Source: Neocallimastix lanati (nom. inval.)
Taxonomy: Eukaryota > Neocallimastigomycota > Neocallimastigomycetes > Neocallimastigales > Neocallimastigaceae
Direction of reading: 5' to 3'
DNA length: 64,000 bases
Assembly: GCA_016946835.1 (NCBI GenBank)
Contig: JACVTC010000056.1
Span: 90,001 to 154,000 of the forward strand
This document shows, piece after piece, positions 35,666 through 46,906 of the stretch. Under the pieces are notes generated by a model, which saw only the letters and a list, made by a program, of their open reading frames with translations, was not told the origin of the DNA and did no database searches. The position numbers and the translations under genes are program-made. Numbering within the stretch: position 1 is the first letter of the stretch; each line of letters begins with the position of its first letter.

Positions 35666-35790
35666 ACCCTAATTTGGCATTATTTATTAAAATTGTTTAT
35701 TTATTTACTTATTAATTTATTTGTTTATTTATTAAATTTTGAAACCCACATTTTCTGAAATGCAAATTTGTGAAATGCTACACTCCCAAT
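35666..35790. mobile_element. Degenerate relative of the MITE-like element
   Basis: The right end contains GAAATGCAAATTTGTGAAAT followed by GCTACACTCCCAATT. Its reverse complement follows the same pattern as the arms of the element at 19230-19546 (GGGAG, ATTTC, TTTGCATTTC). The left end (ACCCTAATTTGGCATT) is weakly similar. It is shorter and probably a decayed copy. Confidence 0.4.
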
Positions 35791-35824
35791 TTTAATAAAC
35801 AAATTAAAAATTAAAAAGGTGTGT

Positions 35825-36290
35825 AAATAATAGCATATTAAATTTATTAAATTTAATATTTATAAAAAAAAAATTTAAAAGAAATATAATGATAAAATAA
35901 ATAAATAAATAAATATAATAAATAAATAAATAGATAAAAAATAAATAAATAGATAAAAAATAAATAAATATAATAAATAAATGAATAGATAAATATAATA
36001 AAATAGAAAAAAATTAGTATATAGTGGAAATAATAGCACATTAAGTTTATTAAATTAAATATTTATTAAAAAGAAAATTTAAAAGGAATATAATGATAAA
36101 ATAAATAAATAAATAAATATAATAAATAAATAAATGAACAGATAAATACAATAAATAAAATAAATAAAATAGATAAAATAAGTAAATAAATAAATAAATA
36201 CTATAAATAAAATAGATAAAGTAAGTAAATAAATAAATTAATATAATAAATAAATGAACGGATAAATATAATAAAAAAAATAAATAAAAT
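35825..36290. repeat. Two-copy duplication of an AAAT-rich block
   Basis: A block starting AATAATAGCATATTAA near 35827 recurs with substitutions near 36030 (AATAATAGCACATTAAG). Both are followed by AATATAATGATAAAAT and long (AAAT)n-type tracts. Confidence 0.8.
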
Positions 36291-37313
36291 AGTTGTGATT
36301 TAGTATAGAATAAAATAAACAATAATTATAGTAATTTAAAATTAATATTAAAATTAATATAAATTTGATTTATAATTTTCTGTTATATTATTATTTGAAT
36401 ATAAATAATAATAATAAAAATCTATTCAAATTGATTATGAACAAAAAGAATCACTTTGAACAATAATAAATAAGATATTGAATCTTTGGCTATAGAAAAT
36501 ATTAAATAAATATAATTATTAAGAATTTAATAAACTTTATTTTATACAGATAAAATTAATTTTTTTTTTTTTATGTTAAGTTTTTTTCCTAAATTTTCAA
36601 TAAAAAAAATTATATATGAAAACTTATTTATATTAAAATAATATTTAATATATACATAAAATATAATTTTTTTCCCAATTATATACAATTTTTTAATTAA
36701 ATATATTAATTTTAATAATTCTATTGGAAAATTGGAAACGTTAAAGATATATTCAAAAATGATATATTATGATTATTCTTTATTTATTTATTTATTCTAT
36801 TTATTTATTCTATTTATTTATACTATTTATTTATTTATTTTTTTTTTATAGAAAAATTTAATTTCTTTTTAAATAATTTCATATATATAATATCTGTTAG
36901 ATTAAAATAATCAATTTTTTTATATTAGAGTTTCACAAATATATAATTTTGATAATCATATTATAATTATTATATTATTATTATTTGATTTTTCATTATT
37001 AAGTCATTATTTTATATTATTTTATTTTATATTAATTCATTTATTATTGTTATTATTGTTTTTGGTATTATTCTTTTATATTATTTTTTCTAATTGTTAT
37101 TCAATATTGTTAAAAATATAAAATATTGTAAAATACATATAAATAAAATGTTTTTCTTAAAAATAAATCTTTTATACAAAGAAAACTTTTTTTTTTAAAA
37201 AAATGCATTTATATATTTTTTGAATTGAAAATATTTAAAAAAAGGTCAAATGTTTTTAGTTAGTAAGAATTAATATAAAACATAATTATTATATACATAT
37301 AGAAAATATAAAA

Positions 37314-38867
37314 ATGCAGCGTATTATTACATTTACAGAATCATATACTAGTATAAATAATCAAAAAATAGATTCATATCAAAATATTATCGAAGGGTTT
37401 GTAAAAAATGACTTCTTTGTATGGACATTCTTAGTATTACTGTTGAATCATAATAATTGGAAAAGATCCGTTATTTATATCCTAGTTGTTCACTGGATAT
37501 TAAAATCGATTAAGGATATTTTGAATGATTCTTCCTCTTTTACACCAAGGGATCCTGATAAATATTGGCCGTATACAAAAAGAGCTTGGCTAATATATTG
37601 TGCTTTAGCGGATACATATTGGATACTAGGAGAAATTATTGGTGATTGGTATCCTTTTTTACGAGTTAGGGCTATTACTAATAATAATAAAAATATTAGA
37701 AATGTATTTGTAATATGTGTTCTTTACAGTTCAATGAAAATTGCTAAGATATATTGCTATTTTGCATATACTCCTACTGATTTCAGATTAAAGGATAAAA
37801 ATGGAAATATTATTAAGGATATTTTAATATTTAAAACTAAATGGTGGTCTGTTGAAATTATAATACAATTAATTGGTATTATTTATAATCTATCAGTTAT
37901 ATACGCACTTAAAATTAATCTTTCTAATAAAATTAAGCAATATAATATTATAGGTGCTAATAACATTATAAATAAATTTAAACAGATATCTGAATTTCGA
38001 ATTACTTTTTCAATGATAATATCATTAATTTTTATTCCTTTTATAGTTGGTTTTGCTTTTTGTATTAAAAGTGAATATGAAGAAAAAAATACCCCTAATA
38101 TACCCTTGGATGAAGCAGTGAACTATTTAAGTCATGTTGCTTCTAATATTAACTATACAATAATGTATATTGATCAAATATTACTTAGATTATATTTTGA
38201 TAATCCAAAAATTTTACTCAATAATAGTAATACTAATAAAAGTATTGATATTAATACATTTTCAAAGTTCAATAAATCACAGAATCCACAATCAAATGAT
38301 ATTTCAGTTACTCCAGTATATACCGAATTATCTCCAACCTTAAGTGAAATATATTTAGGTTTTGATTTTATCAAAAAAAATGATAATAATGAACTACTTG
38401 GATCAAAAAAGTATATTGATTATAAGAAATATCATCTTTTCCGAAATGAAGATGATATGGATAATATAATTTTGTCTGGAAATTATAAAAGTTTAAATCT
38501 TCTTCAAAATAAAAGTAGTACCTATAAATATTATAATACCTGTGAAGATATAATTATCGATTGTAACAATGGACTAAAAACATACAACAATGATGACTCC
38601 GAGAATAGTTTAGATATGGATAGTTATTTATATTATTATCAAAATATAAGTGAAAAAAATGAAATTGATAGTATATTCAAAGATATAAAGTCAATATCAT
38701 ATTGTTCATCAAATACTTTGTTTAATGAATCTTATTCAAACTATTTTGATAGCAACAACAATAATAATATACCAATTAAAGTTTCAAATAAAAAAATAAC
38801 TATTGAAGAAATTCCTACTATTATTCAGAATAAATTAAAAATTGAAAGGAAAAATACTTTATATTAA
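37314..38867 (+). CDS. Predicted seven-helix membrane protein, unknown family
   Basis: This intronless gene encodes 517 residues, with ATG preceded by an A-rich leader. Hydrophobic segments lie at about residues 33-45, 50-66, 89-110, 130-150, 175-200, 225-250 and 265-290. That is roughly seven helices, with an aromatic-rich third one (WLIYCALADTYWILGEII). The second half, from about residue 295, is a hydrophilic Asn/Ser/Asp-rich tail, presumably cytoplasmic. There is no signal peptide and no clear motif of the main receptor or transporter families. It could be a divergent seven-helix receptor, and the neighbouring receptor cluster makes that tempting but does not prove it. It is on the opposite strand to the next gene (convergent). 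Confidence 0.75.
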   Translation: MQRIITFTESYTSINNQKIDSYQNIIEGFVKNDFFVWTFLVLLLNHNNWKRSVIYILVVHWILKSIKDILNDSSSFTPRDPDKYWPYTKRAWLIYCALADTYWILGEIIGDWYPFLRVRAITNNNKNIRNVFVICVLYSSMKIAKIYCYFAYTPTDFRLKDKNGNIIKDILIFKTKWWSVEIIIQLIGIIYNLSVIYALKINLSNKIKQYNIIGANNIINKFKQISEFRITFSMIISLIFIPFIVGFAFCIKSEYEEKNTPNIPLDEAVNYLSHVASNINYTIMYIDQILLRLYFDNPKILLNNSNTNKSIDINTFSKFNKSQNPQSNDISVTPVYTELSPTLSEIYLGFDFIKKNDNNELLGSKKYIDYKKYHLFRNEDDMDNIILSGNYKSLNLLQNKSSTYKYYNTCEDIIIDCNNGLKTYNNDDSENSLDMDSYLYYYQNISEKNEIDSIFKDIKSISYCSSNTLFNESYSNYFDSNNNNNIPIKVSNKKITIEEIPTIIQNKLKIERKNTLY

Positions 38868-39342
38868 TTTATATGGAAATATTTGTATTTTGTTAATAAT
38901 TAATATTATTATAATAATATTGCATTAACATTAAAAATAAATTAATGAAATATATAATATAATAATGTATATATGAATAAATAATAAATTAAAAAAGAAA
39001 TATTAGTGTTAATATCATTTAATATTCTTAATAACACTAATTACATATTAATAATAATAATAACAATGATAATATAATAATAATAATATATATATATATA
39101 TATAAATAAATAAAAAAAAATAAATAAATAAAAAAATAAATAAAATAAATAAATAAATAAAAATAAATAAATAAATAAATAAATAAAAAAATAAATAAAA
39201 AAATAAATAAAAAAATAAATATATAAAAAATAAAAGAAAAAAAAAACAATATTAATGTTTTTATAGAATTAATTAATTATTTATTTTTTACATGTAATTA
39301 ATAAATATTATTTAGTTTTGTATTATTTCAAATTATTATTAA

Positions 39343-39397
<55 letters not shown>

Positions 39398-39510
39398 ACT
39401 GTTATTAATAATAACTATAATGTAATGTGTTAATAGTAACTACATATATTAATATAATAATGCTAATAATAAAATAAAAAAATAATATATATATATAAAT
39501 ATATTTTTTT
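38868..39510. other. A/T spacer between convergent genes, with a 52-T run
   Basis: AAAT repeats at about 39100-39240 and an uninterrupted run of 52 T at 39345-39396 separate the 3' ends of two convergent genes. No gene is seen. Confidence 0.7.
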
Positions 39511-40876
39511 TTAATAATCACTATTTGATTTTTTAATAGTGGATGATAATGAATTTTTATTATTGATATTTTTTTTAATAGGTTTAGTATTTTTTAAAAA
39601 TATTAAAATTATCCTAATACCAAAAATAAATATATAATTAGATAATGAAAATAAAAATAAATTTAAAGCAAGTATTACGTGATATACAATAAAATTTTTT
39701 ATTGTAATATTACATATAAACGTAAATATTATTAGATTTATAATATCAATAAGAATAGCAGATACAAAAAATTTTATATCATGACTTATTTCTTCAACAT
39801 TCCTATCATTGAATAATAACAAAATGATATATATAACTATAGCAGTTTCCAAAAATATTATAACATGAAATGCTAACTTGCCAAATGAAGTAAATAATTT
39901 ACATTTATTAAAGCTTCCTCCCGTTGGAATTAGAATTTCTTCAATAGCAAAAGGTGAAAATAAAAGTATAATATTTAAAATAATTAAAATTGATATAAAG
40001 GTTATTAGAAAAGTGTTTTTATTATCATCAATCCAATAGGATATATTATTATCTTCTGGGAAATGAATGATTAAAATATATAAAATAGGGATTAAACTTA
40101 ATGCAAAGCCTAATGTTATTAATGTAATTCTTAATTTGCAAATTAATTCTGTCATATTTCCAAATATTGTAACTACTGAAGTTAAAAATAATAAATTCCC
40201 AACCATTGAAATAATCCATAAATTATTGGATAATAATTTAAAATAATGTTTATATTTTTCTATATATAAGAATATAATTGATAAACATATACAAAGTACA
40301 GATATGCAATATACAGTAAATATTATTAAACCAGTTATTGAATCATCTGATTTAATTGTAATTGTATATATATTCGTCATATCGTTAATTTTTTTTACTA
40401 TATCTTCTAATGTTTCATTTTTATATAAATAATCATATATGTATTTTCGATATTTGGTTATATAATTATCTAAATCATAATTCTTTATATCAAATTCCAA
40501 AACTGAAAAAGGTTTCACATTTTTTATAACATCGCAATCGATTAGATTACATACATCTTCTTCATCATATAAACTATTAATTCCTGAAAACGTATGAAAT
40601 GGAACTATATACATTTTTTGGGATTCTTTAGATGTAACATACTTTAATATTTCGATAGCAGCTTCCTTTTTTATGTTATCTATATGTTTATTTATTCCTA
40701 CATTATATCCATTAGCAATAGAACCTGAAACATTTTCTTTCCATCCAGGTAATGCAGATACTTTATATACAGAATTATGTTCCCTATACCAATATTTCAA
40801 GAATATTGCATTTCCTGATTCAATTTGTTCTATTGTATAAGATTCATCTAATGTAAATATTTCATCTTTATTGATA

Positions 40877-40910
<34 letters not shown>

Positions 40911-42043
40911 TTATAATTAATAATTCTATAATTAATATTTAAATATAAAATTTACCTGAACCAATTTGATCCTTTAATTTTTTCATCAATTTTAAAGCAT
41001 TAATGGCCATTTCACTATTAATTCTAGGATAAGGGGAAGAATTTGATTCTCTATATGAATTAATTAATTCATATATTGATAAAATTCCATAATCACCATC
41101 TTTTAAAATCAATTATATGGATTAATTATTAATTTAATAATATTAATATTATATTAATATTACTTTATAATGTAAAATATATTAAATATTAATTTTTATT
41201 TTATTATTTCTTTGAATTACCATGGAATAATCCATTATATGGGATAAGTTTGGTATTGTTATTTGATAGTTTTTCTTCATTCCAAATATATTTACATGTC
41301 TCTATTAATTCTTCCCATGTTTTCGGTATTTTTTTATCATATTTTTTTAAAAGTTTTTCATTTGAATATAATGAACTTACAAAAAGAGATATTGGCTGTT
41401 ACATATATATATATATATAATTATATATATTAATTTACAAAATCGTAAGTCTTAATTTATATGACCATTATTATTATAATTATTATTGTTATTATTATTA
41501 TATATTTAATATATTTATTAATATTTACTAATCCAACCACTTTATCATTATAAAGACATGATTTTGAAATAATGTCTTTATCATACATATCTATATGTTC
41601 TTTCGGTAATAATTCTTTTAAATCTTCAAAATGAGGTCCATATTTTTTAGTATATGATGCATAATAAAAAAACAAATCATATTTATCTGATTTTTTACTT
41701 AGAAACATGTCTACCAATGATCCATAATTATTGATTTCAGACGTTGAATTAAATGTTGTTAAAGTGGTTAATTTTATTGTTATATTTAAGTTTTTCTCTT
41801 CTGCATATTTATTAAATGAATTAATTAAAGGTATATACATTTCATTTTCATTTATGTAAATTAATCCATTTATAACAACAGCATATATAGTATCTATATT
41901 TATATATAAATTTATATTAAAATATTTGAATTTTTTTTTATTTCTTTATTTTTTTAATATATATATATATATAATTATTATTTACTTATTTTAAGAAATA
42001 GTATAAGTAATATAAATATAATTCTTTTCTTTATTGTAAACAT
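39511..42043 (-). CDS. Class C GPCR-like receptor with bacterial-type solute-binding ectodomain (paralogue A, 5 exons)
   Basis: Reconstructed exons on the minus strand are 42043-41986, 41893-41529, 41395-41221, 41099-40956 and 40865-39511. All introns are GT..AG, phases are 1,0,1,1, and the product is 698 residues. Exon 1 is a signal peptide. Exons 2-4 and the start of exon 5 (to about residue 420) resemble family 1 ABC sugar-binding proteins. Typical motifs include IPKTWEEL and, later, ALPGW, NVGINK, AAIEILKYVTSKESQ. Seven membrane helices follow at about 431-680, with a Cys at the start of helix 3 (ELICKLR) and one in the loop before helix 5 (NKCKLF), the pair that forms the class C disulphide. 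The tail is short and basic. Expected role: plasma-membrane sensing of a small ligand, probably a sugar, coupled to G proteins. The ligand is unknown. Confidence 0.85.
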
Positions 42044-42076
42044 TTATGTATATTCTATTAATTAAATTTATTATGT

Positions 42077-42123
<47 letters not shown>

Positions 42124-43363
42124 TTGTTGTTGTTGTTGTTGTTGTTCTTTAGTGTTTGAATTTTTTATTTATAGTATAATGACTCGCATGTTTTATAAAT
42201 TTAATATATATTATACATTAAAGAAATTGAATAATATATATATATATATATATTTTTTTTTTTTAATTATCCATTTTCTAAAAAATATTAATATGTTTTA
42301 AATATATTAATATATTCAAAGTATTATTTGTATTAAAATTTTTGAAATTCTAATTATTATTAAAATGAAAATTTACTACAAAAAATTTTATATTATGAAT
42401 AAGATTAATAATATTTTTTTATCATTTTTAATAATAAGATTAAAAATATTTGAAGATTATTACTATATGTGATTTAATTTTAACACTTGATATATATAGG
42501 AATAAATTTTTTAACATTAATTCATTTCTTGGATAATTATATTATTAATATTATTTTAAGTTTAAAATGTTAATAAAAAACTTTAAAATGTAATTATATA
42601 TATATTAATAAATATTTTCATAATCATCAAAAGAACATTATAAAGTTAAAAAAAAAAATTAAAAATAGTTTATATTTTTTTTATTTAAATTTATATAAAA
42701 GTTAAAAATTGAAAATTAAAATATTAACATTTTTTTCCATGAACTTAATAAACAAAAGAGGTCAGAAAAAAGTCAAAAAAAAAAAAAAAATCAGAAAAAA
42801 TTAAATTCATTTAATACAAAGAGAAAAAAAAATGGTAGTACCTTTTTTTTTTATTGGAAGTAAAAGGTAAATCATATTAATATATATAATTGATAATTTA
42901 TTTATTATATATAGATTCATTATTAATGGATATTGAAAACAATTAAACATTAGGATTTTATTGCTTACATTGAATTTATTTAGTTGAATAATTGAATTAT
43001 TTGATTTATAAATTATATATGTATACTTTATATATTAATTATGACTTAATATAAAATAAATTATTAAAATAAAGAAAATACATAACAATAAATATAAAAT
43101 TAATTAAAGTTAATTTAATAATTTAATGAAAAAATTATTATAATAAAAAAATTGTAATGCTGTTATCACTTTTCTCATTTATTTAATGGACCACTAGTTA
43201 TATTATGGTTTATATTTCAATGGTGGACTCTATGGGTCAAACTTAAAACAGTAACATTTACTTAATCTAACTTAATGAATAATATAACAATATTTATTTT
43301 TTCTATTTTTATTTATTTATTTCTAATTTTTTATTAATTATGTGACTATTTAGAATAGAATGA
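42044..43363. other. Spacer between receptor genes A and B
   Basis: No gene is seen. It contains a 40-T run at 42083-42122 followed by (GTT)8. A less A/T-rich patch near 43180-43260 is unexplained and may be terminator or old-element sequence for gene B. Confidence 0.6.
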
Positions 43364-46016
43364 TCATTCTTTAGATACTGTAAAATGATAATTCATTATT
43401 TTGTTTGAAATTACAGAAGCTTTTCTTATATTTTCTGTAAATATAGAAGTTCTTCTTTCATTACTTGAAACTACAGAAGATTTTCTTCTATTTTTACTTG
43501 ATGAATCACTATCGCTATTAAATTCTATTTCTTTGTTAAAAGAATTTGTGGCTTTAGTTGTAGTAGTGTTTGATAACCGTTCATTATATATTTTATTTTT
43601 TTTAATAAATTCTTCTTCATCAAAATCATCCTTCTTTTTTTGTATTAGTACAAGTAATACTCTAATTCCGTATGTAAATGTATAATTTGATAATGCCAAA
43701 ATAAATATAATAATTGAGAGAATAAAACCATAAATATTATAGTCATTAATATCAATTTTGTTGAATATAATATATATGATTACTGAAAGAATATCCATTA
43801 TAATTGCTGCTAATAAAAACCTTACATTATAATATGATTCTTTATAATTCCATTCTATAAAAATTAATAACAAAATTGAAAAAATTAAGAATGATATATA
43901 GAATTCTATTATATGAAATAAAACTAATCCAAACGATTTATAGTTATCACATTTTTGAGAATTTTCACCTTCTATTATAATAATATTTTTAATTTTAATT
44001 GGTGATATCATTAACATAATAAATGTAATACTATTTAGAGTTACTATTAATAAAAAAAAAATATATTTATGTTTCATAATCCATTTTGATATTTTATTAT
44101 CTTCTGGAAAATTAATAATTAATAAATATAAGATTGGAAATAAACTTTGAATGAATCCACCAATAATTAATGCTTGTCTAAATTTACATTTTACTACGGT
44201 CATATTTCCATAAAATGTAAGAACAGAACACAATATAATAAATGATCCTAGGGGACTAAAAACCCAAAATATAATTGGCAAATTTTTATAATAAAGATTA
44301 TACTTTTCACTAAATAAAAACACTACTGATGATACTATAATAATTGATGATAAGATAAATATAATAAGTATGACTAATCCTAACAGTGAATTATTAGTTT
44401 TTATATCAAATGTATATATCTTTGTAATATCATCTATATTTTTTAGTACTTCAGAAACTGTTTTATTTCCATATAAATAATCATATACATAAGATTTATA
44501 TTTATCAATGTAAAAATCAAGATCAAATTGTTTTGTATCAAAGTCCATTGCTGAAAAAGGCATCATATCTTTAATTACTTTACAATCTATCATTTGACAT
44601 ACATCTTCTTCATCATAAAGACTACTAATACTTGAGTAATAATTCTTTGAAATTATAAGTTTTTTCTGAATTTCTTTTGAAGTAATAAATTTTAATACTT
44701 CAATAGCTGCTTTTTTTTTCTCTGAATCTGAATAACGATTAATAGCTATATTATAAGCTCCTGCCATAGATCCAGAAACATTTTTATTTTTCCCGGGTAC
44801 TGCAGATGCTTTGTATATAGGACTATGTGGTAAATACCAAAATCTTAAAAATATTGCAGTTCCGGTAAATAATCTTGTAATTGTATCATAATCGTCCAAT
44901 TGAAATTGTAAATCTTTATTATATATAATATTTTAAATTATATGAATATTAATAATATATATATATAAAATATATAATTTCATAAATTATTTATTTTCAT
45001 AATGATATATATGGATGTATATATGTAACCTGATGATATTTCATTTTTTAATTTTTTCATCATTTTTAGAGCTTCTTCACTTGTTTCACTTTGAGTTTCT
45101 GGATACGGTGAATTATTCGAATCTCTGAATGAATTGATAAATTCATAAATTGAAACAATTCCTTGATCACCTTCTTCATTTATTAAAATTCAAGTAATAA
45201 TTAATTTGTAATTAAAATATATAAAACATTTAATAATTAATATAATATTAATATTATAATATAATATAATATATTAAATTATATTTTTAATATATATTTC
45301 ATAATTACTATTAAATAATCCGTTAAAAGTAATTAAATTTGTATTATTAAAGTTATTTTTTTCTACATCAAAAATGTATTTACTAGTTTCAATTAATTCA
45401 TCCCATGTTTTTGGTATTTCTTTTTCGTATTTTGATAATAACATTTGATTTGAATATAAAACACTAATATCTATTGTAATAGGCTTAATTCAAATTTATG
45501 CAAGCATTATAATTAATATTAGTTTACATACTTTTTATTATATATTTTACGATTATATTATTTTCTTATTATATGTAAACTTTTTTACATAAATAATTCT
45601 TTTACTAAAAAAAATAATTAATACTATATTATATTTTACCAGTCCAACCACTTTGTTGTTATAAAGACATGATTTTGAAATAATTTGAGGGTCATACATA
45701 TCAATATGCTCTTTTGGAAGCCAATCTTCCAAATTTATGAAATATTTACCATATCTTTTTGTATATGTTCCATAATAGAAAAATATATCATATTTTTTTG
45801 TTTTTTTTTGAAGTAGATTATCTATCATTATTCCATAATCATTTATATAAGATGTTGAATTGTCTGGTGTTAAAATGGTAAGGTCAAAAACTATATCTAA
45901 TTTTTTTTCTTTTGAGTATTTATTAAATTCATCTGCAAACGGTTTATATAAATCTATTTTCTCTGAATATATGAAGGCTATTGCAGTAACTGTAATAGCT
46001 TTTGAAAGTTCTAAAA

Positions 46017-46047
<31 letters not shown>

Positions 46048-46185
46048 AGAAAAAAAGAAAAAAATAAAATAAATATGTAATTATATGTTATTATTATTAA
46101 TAATTTGATTGAATGAAATAATTGAATATTTACTTATTTTAATTAACGAGAGAACTATTATATATATAATATATATTGGATTCAT
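43364..46185 (-). CDS. Class C GPCR-like receptor with bacterial-type solute-binding ectodomain (paralogue B, 5 exons)
   Basis: Exons on the minus strand are 46185-46134, 46010-45640, 45483-45309, 45173-45030 and 44913-43364, giving 763 residues. Intron positions and phases (1,0,1,1) equal those of paralogue A, and exon 4 is 144 nt in all three genes. The signal peptide, solute-binding domain (WLPKEHIDMYDP, KTWDELIE, NIAINRYSD, EVLKFITSKEIQ) and seven helices are all present. The helix 3 Cys (VKCKFRQ) and loop Cys (QKCDNYK) are kept. The tail is longer than in A and rich in Ser and Lys (SDSDSSSKNRRKSS), so it may be a target for phosphorylation. The acceptor of intron 3 is a GAAGAAG tandem that could give two proteins differing by one residue. 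Adjacent to A in the same orientation, and divergent from C. Confidence 0.87.
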
Positions 46186-46906
46186 TTTTTAACATTATAT
46201 TATTTCTATTATATCATTAATAAATTTATATAATTATTTAATATATATATATAATTATAGATGAAATATTAGTTAAAATGGAGAAAAAAAAAAATAATAT
46301 GTGTAAATTTTTTTGTGATTTTTTTTTTTTTTATTTCATAAAAATAATGAAGATAAATCTTAATAAATAATTAAATATTAACATTAATAAATAAAATTAT
46401 TAAATAATAATAAAAATTAAATATAAAAATAATAAAATATTCTGATTTTTAACAATAATAATAAATGAAAAATAAAATATTCATTATAAAATAATAAATA
46501 TTAATAATTATAAATAATAAAAATAAATGAAAATAATAATATAGTTTTAGAATTATTTAATTTATAATAATTTTTTTTATATATTTTTTATTTTTATTTT
46601 TATTTTATATTATAAATACATACATATGAAAGAAATAATAATTTATTTATTAATTATGGATTATAATAATAAATATAATAATAAAATAGTTTTAAATATA
46701 ATTTATATTTATAGCTATTTTAAAAATAAGAAGTAAAGAAAAAAAAAATTTTTTAAAATTATAAAGGTTATATTAAATTTAAAACCTAAAATAACTTTCA
46801 TATAAACTATATTTTTATGTATTAATTATTTATTTTGATGATTTTATTTTTTGTTCTTATTTTTTTTTTTTTTTTTGTATTATGAATATATATAACTTTA
46901 AAATAA
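46186..46906. other. Divergent intergenic region between receptor genes B and C
   Basis: About 720 bp of nearly pure A/T lie between two start codons facing away from each other, so it must hold both promoters. No clear TATA box or operator can be told apart from the background. Confidence 0.6.

Larger units (their letters stand above)
34521..37313. other. A/T-rich spacer with transposon fossils
   Basis: Apart from the transposase fossil (34805-35240), the MITE-like remnant (35666-35790) and a duplicated AAAT-rich block (35825-36290), I see nothing coding. T runs and AT repeats precede the gene at 37314. Confidence 0.6.
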
